Assembly (NCBI RefSeq): GCF_001704635.1
Contig: NZ_MAXF01000022.1
Location: 1-60,718 of the forward strand
From: Streptomyces sparsogenes
GTDB taxonomy: Bacteria; Actinomycetota; Actinomycetes; Streptomycetales; Streptomycetaceae
DNA length: 60,718 nucleotides
Direction: 5' to 3'
Positions within the stretch are counted from its first letter, which is position 1, and every line of letters begins with the position of its first letter. Under the pieces are notes generated by a model. The model did no database searches. It had not been told where the DNA came from and saw only the letters and a list, made by a program, of their open reading frames with translations. Shown in pieces: positions 51,023-60,718 of this stretch. The translations under genes and the position numbers were made by a program.

Positions 51023-51068
51023 CAGCGGGGTGTCGCGGGGCCGTGCGCCGACGGCCCGCCGCACCGGC

Positions 51069-51506
51069 TCAGCGCTTCGACTTGGCGGCCTTGGGGGTGA
51101 CCAGACGGCTGCCCGTCCAGTCCTTGCCCGCGTTGAAGCTCTTGGTCTGGGACAGGCCGGCGGTGGTCGCGGCCTCGTTGATGTCGCTCGGCTCGACATA
51201 GCCGTCACGGCCGGTCTTGGGGGTCAACAGCCAGACCGGCGCGCCGTCGTCGATCATCCCAATGGCGTCCACCAGCGCGTCCGTCAGGTCGCCGTCGCTC
51301 TCCCGGAACCACAGCACCACGGCGTCGGCCACATCGTCATAGTCTTCGCCGACAAGCTCCTGGCCGGTGATCTCCTCGATGGCCTCGCGGAGCTCCTGGT
51401 CGACATCGTCGTCGTAGCCGATCTCCTGGACCACCTGATCGGGCTGGAAACCCAGCCTCACGGCAGGGCTGGTCCGCTCCTCCGCGTGGTCCGCGGTCGC
51501 GCTCAC
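51069..51506 (-). CDS. DUF3052-family protein
   Basis: This 145-residue acidic protein starts at GTG 51506. It contains the family-typical LGFQPDQVVQEIGYDDDVDQ, VLWFRESDGDLTDALVDAIG and VWLLTPKTGRDGYVEPSDIN. In Streptomyces it lies beside aceE in the opposite orientation, as here. The function is unknown. Confidence 0.9.
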   Translation of the reverse strand: MSATADHAEERTSPAVRLGFQPDQVVQEIGYDDDVDQELREAIEEITGQELVGEDYDDVADAVVLWFRESDGDLTDALVDAIGMIDDGAPVWLLTPKTGRDGYVEPSDINEAATTAGLSQTKSFNAGKDWTGSRLVTPKAAKSKR

Positions 51507-52012
51507 GGATTGCCTCCTGTCATCTTGCGTTCATTCCTCGAGTCGCTGTACGCCACGCGCGTACGCGGGGCATGGGGCGTAGTCCACACGGGCCGGGCGG
51601 ATCGCGCAAGTACCTGGCCAGCGATCCCGCCCAAACGTGGGGGGTCCCCCCATACGGCGTTCAACGGAGTATTGGGGGAGTGTCGTCGCAACTCCCATCA
51701 TGGACGAACAGCCACCGGTGAGTCACATCACTCCCATATGCCCGCTTTGCGCGTACGTATCGTCACGATACGCCGAGTACGCCGGACAGCGGCCGAACGG
51801 GGGTACGCGGACCCCGCCGGGGGGTGGGCGTATGGTTGCGATTTGGCCGTCGCACCTCCGACGCCCGCGCAGCGACCGTCTCACCACGTGATGGTTACTC
51901 CCCGGTAGAGGTGACGTATCCCCTACCCGAGGTACACGATGGAGATCGGCGCGACACCAGCAGAGCACGAATCCATTGCGTGCACAGCACGACCGAAAAG
52001 CGAAGGAATAGC
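51507..52012 (+). promoter_or_regulatory. Long divergent regulatory region upstream of aceE
   Basis: 506 bp without a convincing gene. It is less GC-rich than its neighbours and contains a run of G/C blocks at 51640-51652 and a perfect CGTATCGT-C-ACGATACG palindrome at 51756-51772. A GAAGGA ribosome-binding site lies at 52002-52007. It probably holds promoters for both DUF3052 and aceE. Confidence 0.5.
51756..51772. promoter_or_regulatory. Candidate operator palindrome upstream of aceE
   Basis: CGTATCGTCACGATACG is a perfect 8-bp inverted repeat around one base. It lies about 240 bp before the aceE start. No regulator of this sequence is known to me. Confidence 0.4.
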
Positions 52013-54745
<2,733 letters not shown>

Positions 54746-54752
54746 ACGGCCA

Positions 54753-54829
54753 CGGCCCCGCCCGGTAGCCGGGCGGGGCCGCACAGGCGAAAGCGCCGGG
54801 CGGGCCGGTAACGGCCTGCCCGGCGCTTT
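54753..54829. terminator. Two consecutive hairpins after aceE
   Basis: The first stem is 13 bp (54753-54765 with 54769-54781, 3-nt loop). The second is 18 bp with one G-U pair (54790-54807 with 54812-54829, 4-nt loop). They lie between convergent aceE and the MFS gene and can serve both. Confidence 0.85.
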
Positions 54830-54878
54830 GCCGTGCCGGGGCGTACTTGCCGCGGCGTACTCCGCCGTGGCGTACGGG

Positions 54879-56480
54879 TCAGATGTGCGCGGCTCCGGCA
54901 CCCGCCTCCGCGTTGGCGCCGCGCTTGGTGAACGCCGCCACCCCGGCCGCGACGAGCGAGACGACGCCCGCGACGACGAAGGCGAGGCTCATCCCGGACA
55001 CGAAGGTGTCATGCGCGACATCGGTGATCTTCGCCGCGATCTCCGGCTGGGTGCCCGGGGCGATCGGCGGCTTGCCGACCTCGACCGCCTCGGACGCCTG
55101 GTCGAGCTGGGTTCCGCTCAGCGGCGGGAGCCCGGCGCGCTGCCAGGAGCCGGGCAGCGCGTCATCGACCTTGGCGGCCATGACCGCGCCGAGCGCGGCC
55201 GTGCCGATGCTGCCGCCGACCTGCATGGACGCCTGCTGGAGGCCGCCGGCGACGCCCGCGAGCTCAAGCGGCGCGTTGCCGACGATGACCTCGGTGGCGC
55301 CGACCATCACGGGGGCGAGGCCGAGGCCGAGGAGGCCGAACCACAGGGACATCTCGCCGGTGGAGGAGTCCACGTCGAGGGTGGAGGCGCCGAACATCGC
55401 CACGGCGGTGAGCAGCATGGCGACGACCAGCGGGATCCGCGGCCCGACCTTGGTGATCACGCCTCCGGCCACCGGCGAGGCCACGATCATCATGCCGGTC
55501 AGCGGCAGCAGGTGCAGCCCGCTGTCGACCGGGCTCATGCCGTGCACGTTCTGCAGGTAGAAGGTGACGAAGAAGAGCCCGCCCATGAAGCCGAAGGCCA
55601 TCAGCACCATCAGCACGGTGCCGGCGGACAGCGGGATGGAGCGGAACATGCGCAGCGGCAGCAGCGGCTCGCCGGACCGGGTCTCCCAGAACGCGAACAG
55701 CGCGAAGCAGACCGCGGCGAGCGCGAGGAACCCCAGCGTCCTGGAGTCGCCCCACTGCCAGTCGCCGGACTTGATCACGGCCCAGATCAGGCAGAACATC
55801 GCGCCCGACAGCAGCGCGATGCCGGGGATGTCGAAGGACCGGGGGGCGTTCTCGGCGCGGTGGTCCTTGAGGATGACCAGCCCCAGGACCAGGGCGAGGG
55901 CGCCGACGGGAACGTTGATGTAGAAGACGGACTGCCAGTTGACGTGCTCGACGAGCAGACCGCCGACGATCGGGCCGCCCGCGGTGGACGCGCCCACCAC
56001 CATGCCCCAGATGCCGATGGCCATGTTGAGCTTCTCGGCCGGGAAGGTGGCGCGCAGCAGTCCGAGCGCGGCGGGCATGAGCAGGGCGCCGAACAGGCCC
56101 TGGAGCACGCGGAAGGTCACCAGCAGGCTCACGCTGCCGGACAGGGCGATGGCGGCCGAGGAGGCGGCGAAGCCGACGACGCCGATCAGGAAGGTCTGGC
56201 GGTGGCCGAAGCGGTCACCGAGCTTGCCCGCCGTGATCAGCGAGACGGCGAGGGCGAGCAGATATCCGTTGGTGATCCATTGGGCATCGGCGAGAGAGGC
56301 GTGGAGGTCCTCCGCGATGGCGGGGTTGGCGATGGCGACGATCGTGCCGTCGAGGGCGACCATCGTCACCCCGAAGCCGACGGTCAGCAGCGTCAGCCAC
56401 GGGTGTCCACGCAGCCCCTTCGGGGGATCGGGTACGGGAGGTTCCGGCGCCCCGTGGGCGATGGTGGTCTCAGACGTCAT
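54879..56480 (-). CDS. DHA2-family MFS drug exporter
   Basis: This 533-residue protein has 14 membrane helices. Motif A is GKLGDRFGHRQTFLIGV and motif C-like glycines are in GASTAGGPIVGGLLVEHVNW. The first helix has VTMVALDGTIVAIANPAIAE, typical for EmrB/QacA exporters. The tail is short. It is divergent from a TetR gene with palindromes in between, so it is probably repressed by that protein and induced by its substrate. Confidence 0.92.
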   Translation of the reverse strand: MTSETTIAHGAPEPPVPDPPKGLRGHPWLTLLTVGFGVTMVALDGTIVAIANPAIAEDLHASLADAQWITNGYLLALAVSLITAGKLGDRFGHRQTFLIGVVGFAASSAAIALSGSVSLLVTFRVLQGLFGALLMPAALGLLRATFPAEKLNMAIGIWGMVVGASTAGGPIVGGLLVEHVNWQSVFYINVPVGALALVLGLVILKDHRAENAPRSFDIPGIALLSGAMFCLIWAVIKSGDWQWGDSRTLGFLALAAVCFALFAFWETRSGEPLLPLRMFRSIPLSAGTVLMVLMAFGFMGGLFFVTFYLQNVHGMSPVDSGLHLLPLTGMMIVASPVAGGVITKVGPRIPLVVAMLLTAVAMFGASTLDVDSSTGEMSLWFGLLGLGLAPVMVGATEVIVGNAPLELAGVAGGLQQASMQVGGSIGTAALGAVMAAKVDDALPGSWQRAGLPPLSGTQLDQASEAVEVGKPPIAPGTQPEIAAKITDVAHDTFVSGMSLAFVVAGVVSLVAAGVAAFTKRGANAEAGAGAAHI

Positions 56481-56493
56481 GGAGAGAGGCTAG

Positions 56494-56545
56494 TGTCAGC
56501 GACTGACAATTGACAAACAACTTCACCATTCGGTAACTGTCAGTT
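56494..56545. promoter_or_regulatory. Palindromic operators between the MFS and TetR genes
   Basis: TGTCAG-CGA-CTGACA at 56494-56508 and AACTG-T-CAGTT at 56535-56545 share the TGTCAG/CTGACA half-site. Their position covers both divergent promoters. TetR-family regulators usually bind such sites. Confidence 0.7.
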
Positions 56546-56596
56546 TTGCCGCGGGTATGGTGAGCAGCCCCTGAGCACCAGAAAGCGAGCCGACAG

Positions 56597-57259
56597 GTGA
56601 CAACGGACCAGGCGGTGGCACCGCCATCGGCGGGACTACGGGAGCGCAAGAAGCGGCGGACCCGGGCCGCCCTGGTGCGTTCGGCCCTGGAGCTGTTCAC
56701 CCGGAACGGCTACGACCACACCACGGTCGACGAGATCGCCGAGGCGGTCGACGTCTCCCAGCGCACCTTCTTCCGGTACTTCGCCAACAAGGAGGAGGTC
56801 GCCTTCGCGGCCCAGGAGGCGACGGACTCCCACTTCTTCGCCGCGCTCACCGCCCGGCCCGCCGGCGAGGCACCGCTCGCCGCCCTGCGCGGCGCCGCCC
56901 TCGACGCCTGGGACACCATCGGCGAGGCCGTCACAGAACTGGTGCCCCCGGACCTCTACATGCGCATGTACAGCGTGATCGAGTCGACCCCGGCCCTGCT
57001 GGCCGTCCATCTGCGCCGCACCGCCGAACTGGAGGAGCGGCTGGCCCGGGAGATCGCCCGCCGGGAGGGCCTCGACATCGAGACGGACCCGCGGCCGCGC
57101 CTGGTGGTCGCGGCGTTCAGCGGGGTGATAAGGGTGGCGGGCCGGCTGTGGAGCGAGGGCGAGGACACCAGCATGGAGGCCCTGCGGGAACTCACCGCGT
57201 TCCACCTCGACCACGTCGGGGCGGCCCTGACCGGACATTGGAGTGAACGCCAGGAATGA
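56597..57259 (+). CDS. TetR-family transcription regulator
   Basis: This 220-residue protein starts at GTG 56597. The N-terminal helix-turn-helix is RERKKRRTRAALVRSALELF, then YDHTTVDEIAEAVDVSQRTF and FRYFANKEEVAFAA. The C-terminal region is helical and ligand-binding. It is divergent from the MFS gene, and the intergenic palindromes are the likely operator. Efflux substrate and inducer are unknown. Confidence 0.92.
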   Translation: MTTDQAVAPPSAGLRERKKRRTRAALVRSALELFTRNGYDHTTVDEIAEAVDVSQRTFFRYFANKEEVAFAAQEATDSHFFAALTARPAGEAPLAALRGAALDAWDTIGEAVTELVPPDLYMRMYSVIESTPALLAVHLRRTAELEERLAREIARREGLDIETDPRPRLVVAAFSGVIRVAGRLWSEGEDTSMEALRELTAFHLDHVGAALTGHWSERQE

Positions 57260-57375
57260 TCAGCAGGAATGAAAAGCCCTAAATAGGACAAAGAGGCCGC
57301 CCCGGGTCTGTTCAAACGTGAGAAGTGTCACGGCATTTGGCAGCCACCACCGCGCTTCTCCTAGGGTGGCCCGCG

Positions 57376-58581
57376 GTGACTTCCTTCTCTGAGCTCGGCT
57401 CCCCCTCCCCTGGCTCCACCGCCTGGCGTGCGCTGCTCGCCCTGGCGGTGGTGTTCGTACTGCTCGCCACCACCGGCTGGACGACCATGCGGAACCAGCG
57501 AGGGCCCGAGGGCCCGCTGGCCGCGTCGCTCGCCGCCTGGCACAAGGGAACGCTGGGCGGCCACGCCCTCCCCGACCCCTCCGGCCCGCCGCGCCGCCTG
57601 GCCCGCTATCTGGACTCGCTCACCGCCGCCCAGCGCGAGCGCCTGGCCCGCCGCTACCCCCTGGTCATCGGCAACATGAACGGCGCCCCGGCCGGGCTGC
57701 GCTACCGCGCCAACCGGATCGCCCTCCTCCAGGCCCGGAACGTCGAGCGCGAGCGGATGCACGACAGCGAGCTGACCCCGCTGGGGCGGCAGGACGCCGG
57801 GCGCCGGATGCACCGCTACGAGGAGCTGCTCGGCAAAGGACGGCAGATCCTCGCCTTCGATCCCAGCGGCTCGGGGCGGGCCGCCGAGGTCTTCGGCGAC
57901 CTGGAACACGCCGGCCGGGTCTCAGTCGTGGTGCCCGGCGTGGACACCGACATCCTGACCTTCCAGAAGTCCGAGCGCGGCTACACCGCCGTGGTCGGCA
58001 TGGCGCGCGCCCTCTACGACGCCGAGCGGGCCGTCGACCCGACCGGGAGGAACGCCGTCATCGCCTGGGCCGACTACACCTCCCCCAGCGGCGTCGGCAT
58101 GGACGCCGCCACCGGCAAGCTCGCCGCGCAGGGCGCCCTGCGGCTGCGCGCGCTGGTCAACGGGCTGCCCGAGCTCACCCGCGTCTCGCTGATGTGCCAC
58201 AGCTACGGCTCGGTGGTGTGCGGGGTGGCCGCCCGCGACCTGGCCCCCAAGGTCACCGACATCGCCGTCGCCGGCAGCCCCGGGATGCGCGCCGACCACG
58301 CCTCCGACCTGGGCACCAGCGCCCGGGTGTGGGCCATGCGCGACTCCGGCGACTGGATCCAGGACGTTCCGCACGTCGAGTTCGGCGGGCTCGGACACGG
58401 CGCGGACCCGGTCTCCTCCGGCTTCGGCGCCCGGATCCTGTCCGCCGACGGGGCACAGGGCCACGCCGGGTACTTCGAGCCCGGCACCACCAGCCTCGCC
58501 AACTTCGCCCGGGTCGGAGTCGGCTCCGTCGCGACCGTGAGCTGCGCGAACGGCGACAGCTGCCGGTCCGGCCTGAGCTGA
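57376..58581 (+). CDS. DUF1023 alpha/beta hydrolase
   Basis: About 401 residues from GTG 57376 with AGGGTGG upstream; a GTG at 57325 is an alternative. One membrane segment lies near 20-35 (RALLALAVVFVLLATTG). The hydrolase part has VVVPGVDTDILTF, the nucleophile elbow SLMCHSYGSVVCGVAAR and the acid/His in DSGDWIQDVPHVEFGGLGHG. DUF1023 proteins are envelope-associated esterases. All catalytic residues are present. Confidence 0.87.
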   Translation: MTSFSELGSPSPGSTAWRALLALAVVFVLLATTGWTTMRNQRGPEGPLAASLAAWHKGTLGGHALPDPSGPPRRLARYLDSLTAAQRERLARRYPLVIGNMNGAPAGLRYRANRIALLQARNVERERMHDSELTPLGRQDAGRRMHRYEELLGKGRQILAFDPSGSGRAAEVFGDLEHAGRVSVVVPGVDTDILTFQKSERGYTAVVGMARALYDAERAVDPTGRNAVIAWADYTSPSGVGMDAATGKLAAQGALRLRALVNGLPELTRVSLMCHSYGSVVCGVAARDLAPKVTDIAVAGSPGMRADHASDLGTSARVWAMRDSGDWIQDVPHVEFGGLGHGADPVSSGFGARILSADGAQGHAGYFEPGTTSLANFARVGVGSVATVSCANGDSCRSGLS

Positions 58582-58682
58582 CGGCTGAAACTCACGCTGA
58601 CGGCTGAAAATTAGCTCACAGCGCACATTCATTTGACGCGCGTAACCTCCGAGGGGGGACGGGCGGGCCCCCGCCGCATACG

Positions 58683-59699
58683 ATGAGCCGCATGGGTGAT
58701 GTGCTGGCCGGTTTTCAGACCGTCTGGGAGTTCGACACCGACTCCGTGCTCATCCGCTTCGAACGGGGGATCCGTACGCCGAAGCTGCTGCAGGCGCTCG
58801 GCGAGCGCCGCGTCCCTTACGAGGCGCTGTCCGCGGTGGAGGTCACTCCCGGCAAGCGGGGCACGGTGGTGCTCCGCGCCGTGCCGAGACCCGGCGCGGA
58901 CCCCCTGATGGACGCCGCCGACGGCCAGCTCCGGGACGGCGGCGACCCGTACCGGCTGGTGCTCCCCGCCGAGCGCGGGACGCTCGCCGAGTACTACGCC
59001 GAGGAGATACGCGCCGCCCTCGGCCCCGCGGCCGCCATCCCCGCCGACTCCTACCTGGTCGCCGCGCCCGCCCCGCCGCTGTCGTTCAAGGCGTACGACG
59101 GCAAGGCGTCCTTCGACGGCAAGGCCGTCTCCTTCCGCTGGTTCTGGACCGGCGCCTCCTCGGCCAAGTGGAAGGCCGGGGACCAGCGCTTCCGGGTCGA
59201 CGAGCTGTCGGGCGTCGAGTGGCGCTCGCCCGAGTCCAAGGGGAGCGGCTCCCCCAAGGAGGGGCGCAGCGGCTATCTGCGGCTGCTGCCGCACGGCGCG
59301 CAGGACGCACACCGGGGCGCGGGCGGCGTCGGCGCAAGCACGGCGCGCCCCGGCGCGGGCGCGGGTGCGTCGGGCTCCCCGGGCCTGACGGGACCGTCCG
59401 GCGCGGACGGCACCGCCGTGGCCACACGGCCCGACCACGACCCCGCCGCCGTCGTCTTCGGCCTCGGCTACGGCATGGTCCACGAGTCGCTGCCGTTCGC
59501 CGCCGCGGTGCTCGAGGCCGTACGGGCCGCCACCCCGGACCCGTCCGCCGGCCGCGCCCGCCCCACGGCCCCGCCCGGCCGCCGCGACCCCGCCGACATC
59601 GCGGACCGCATCCGCCACCTCGGCGAACTCCACACGGCGGGGCTGCTGACGGACGACGAGTTCAGCTCGAAGAAGGCCGAACTGCTCGCGGAGCTGTGA
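58683..59699 (+). CDS. DUF4429 protein with C-terminal SHOCT-like motif
   Basis: This 338-residue protein has two DUF4429-like beta-rich halves (FQTVWEFDTDSVLIRFERGI and FKAYDGKASFDGKAVSFRWF). A Gly/Ala linker follows. The C-terminal SHOCT motif is DRIRHLGELHTAGLLTDDEF and then SSKKAELLAEL. SHOCT is a short oligomerisation motif. The function is unknown. An ATG at 58692 is equally possible. Confidence 0.85.
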   Translation: MSRMGDVLAGFQTVWEFDTDSVLIRFERGIRTPKLLQALGERRVPYEALSAVEVTPGKRGTVVLRAVPRPGADPLMDAADGQLRDGGDPYRLVLPAERGTLAEYYAEEIRAALGPAAAIPADSYLVAAPAPPLSFKAYDGKASFDGKAVSFRWFWTGASSAKWKAGDQRFRVDELSGVEWRSPESKGSGSPKEGRSGYLRLLPHGAQDAHRGAGGVGASTARPGAGAGASGSPGLTGPSGADGTAVATRPDHDPAAVVFGLGYGMVHESLPFAAAVLEAVRAATPDPSAGRARPTAPPGRRDPADIADRIRHLGELHTAGLLTDDEFSSKKAELLAEL

Positions 59700-59716
59700 C
59701 TCCGGGCCGCTCAGGC

Positions 59717-59745
59717 CATACCCCGGTATGCGATACCCCGGTATG
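59717..59745. promoter_or_regulatory. Twin ATACC-CC-GGTAT palindromes before the terminal kinase gene
   Basis: ATACCCCGGTAT occurs at 59718-59729 and 59733-59744, with 15-bp spacing and 39 bp before the ATG. Two adjacent identical palindromes suggest cooperative binding by a regulator, possibly the kinase's own partner. Confidence 0.6.
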
Positions 59746-59783
59746 ACGTGCGGGCACGCCGGCCCCCCTACGCTGTAGCCGCC

Positions 59784-60718
59784 ATGTCCCAGCCCTCGCC
59801 CGCCTCGACGCCGTCCGCGCCCGGCCCCGCCGCCACCGGCCCCGCCACCGCCGTGCCGTCCGCCGCGCACGAGAGCCTGCTGGCGGCCACCCGCCGCCAC
59901 ACCTCCGCCCTCGCGCGGGCGCTCGTGACGCCCGCCTACCCGGCGACCCCGCTGTTCGCCCGGTCCTCCCGGCGCTGGCTGCGGCGGCTGCCGTACGCGG
60001 TCGCGGGGATCCTCACCCTCATCCTCGTCCCGGTCACGGCGCAGATCCTCACCAACGACTACGGCGTGAACGGCGGCTTCGCCAGCGTGCTGGCCACCGC
60101 CCAGGCCGCGCCGCTGCTGCTGGCCGTGACCCGCCCGCTGCCCGCCTGGTGGATCGTCTTCATCGCCGACAGCGTCTGCGCGCTGGCGGTGCTGGGCTAT
60201 CCCCACCTCCCGGCCCGCAGCTGGCCGTGGACGCCGCCCGGGATCATCGGCTACCTCTTCCTCCTCCTCGCCCTCGCGCTGCGCGAGACCCGCCACACCC
60301 TGGTCGCGGTCTGGCTGATCACCGGCGGTGTGGGGGTGCTCTTCGGGATACCGGGGGCGAGGTACAGCGACGGCAGCAATGTGCTGCTGTTCGTGCTCAG
60401 CGGCGTGGTGCTGCTGGTCGGCGGCGCGCTGCGGGAGCGCGGGGACGTCCAGCGGCGGCTGGCCGAGCAGGAGACGATCAGCGAGGCGGAGCGGGCCCGC
60501 CGCACGCTGCTCGAGGAGCGCGCCCGGATCGCGCGCGAGCTGCACGACGTGGTCGCCCACCACATGTCGGTGATAACGGTGCAGGCGGACAGCGCCCCGT
60601 ACCGGATCGGCGGCCTGCCGCCCGAGGCGGAGCGGGAGTTCGGCACCATCGCGGCCACCGCCCGTGAGTCCCTGGCCGAGATGCGGCGGCTGCTGGGCGT
60701 GCTGCGCAGCGAGGACAC
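59784..60718 (+). CDS. NarL-type sensor histidine kinase (partial, runs off the right edge)
   Basis: At least 311 residues from ATG 59784. After a Pro/Ala-rich start there are about five membrane segments between 70 and 225. HisKA_3 follows, with ARIARELHDVVAHHMSVITV carrying the phospho-acceptor His. The ATPase domain is cut by the window end. A response regulator probably follows outside. Confidence 0.9.
   Translation, partial: MSQPSPASTPSAPGPAATGPATAVPSAAHESLLAATRRHTSALARALVTPAYPATPLFARSSRRWLRRLPYAVAGILTLILVPVTAQILTNDYGVNGGFASVLATAQAAPLLLAVTRPLPAWWIVFIADSVCALAVLGYPHLPARSWPWTPPGIIGYLFLLLALALRETRHTLVAVWLITGGVGVLFGIPGARYSDGSNVLLFVLSGVVLLVGGALRERGDVQRRLAEQETISEAERARRTLLEERARIARELHDVVAHHMSVITVQADSAPYRIGGLPPEAEREFGTIAATARESLAEMRRLLGVLRSED

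Overview
The window is high-GC actinobacterial chromosome, almost certainly Streptomyces. The codon third positions are strongly G/C, GTG and TTG starts are common, and many intergenic regions hold GC-rich hairpins. The gene set is also typical: DUF3052 next to the homodimeric pyruvate dehydrogenase E1 (aceE), multiple TerD paralogues, a SpoIIE-type phosphatase, a GlxA-type AraC regulator and a DUF1023 hydrolase. No complete integrase, CRISPR array, rRNA operon or large biosynthetic cluster is visible. There is one tRNA, tRNA-Val(TAC). Names of families come from my reading of motifs; nothing was searched.

Left accessory region (1-5442). A truncated NB-ARC/TPR NLR-like protein lies just downstream of a small helical protein. 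The end of the small protein and the N-terminus of the NLR carry nearly the same 18-residue motif. This is the layout of bacterial amyloid-signalling NLR/effector pairs, and I regard it as the most interesting thing in the window. Next come a chimera of half a YrdB (DUF2568) membrane domain fused to a GntR/UTRA regulator, then three very small genes with ATGA overlaps (one a resolvase-fold protein without the catalytic serine), and a divergent XRE regulator.

Housekeeping and mixed region (5515-24221). It holds an APH-like kinase, a small tyrosine phosphatase, a membrane-protein pair, two GNAT/MFS genes (the MFS carries a winged-helix-like tail), a peptidoglycan-binding protein and a HAD phosphatase. 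A UPF0016 cation exporter follows behind a leader that folds like a yybP-ykoY manganese riboswitch. Then come a FetB-like permease, a secreted HNH nuclease, PhoD, DoxX, DedA, a lytic transglycosylase, a SpoIIE phosphatase and a MASE1 membrane protein. The region ends in a perfect 30-bp hairpin.

Type VII-secretion-like region (24244-31527). Two modules each pair a small WXG100/ESX-like protein with a larger one. The first large gene is broken by a one-base frameshift in an A run. The second ends in a lysozyme-like domain. Between them lie a histidine phosphatase, a DUF6010 protein, a GlxA regulator and a membrane-anchored Mrr-type nuclease.

Central region (31779-40581). It contains LysR, GNAT, DUF523, tRNA-Val, a coiled-coil protein, FmdB, DUF4383, a histidine kinase/response regulator/O-methyltransferase operon and a second DedA protein.

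Ter region (40646-50326). One strand carries a HAD phosphatase, a phosphoribosyltransferase-TRSP protein fused in frame to a StiP/PELOTA protein, and a CitE-like lyase. With a proline-rich TerD, a TerA-like protein, a DUF475 TerC protein and two TerD proteins, this makes the Ter-associated biosynthetic and stress module.

Right end (50471-60718). A peroxiredoxin, DUF3052, aceE with a long upstream region, a divergent MFS/TetR efflux pair with palindromic operators, a DUF1023 hydrolase, a DUF4429/SHOCT protein, and the start of a histidine kinase preceded by twin palindromes.
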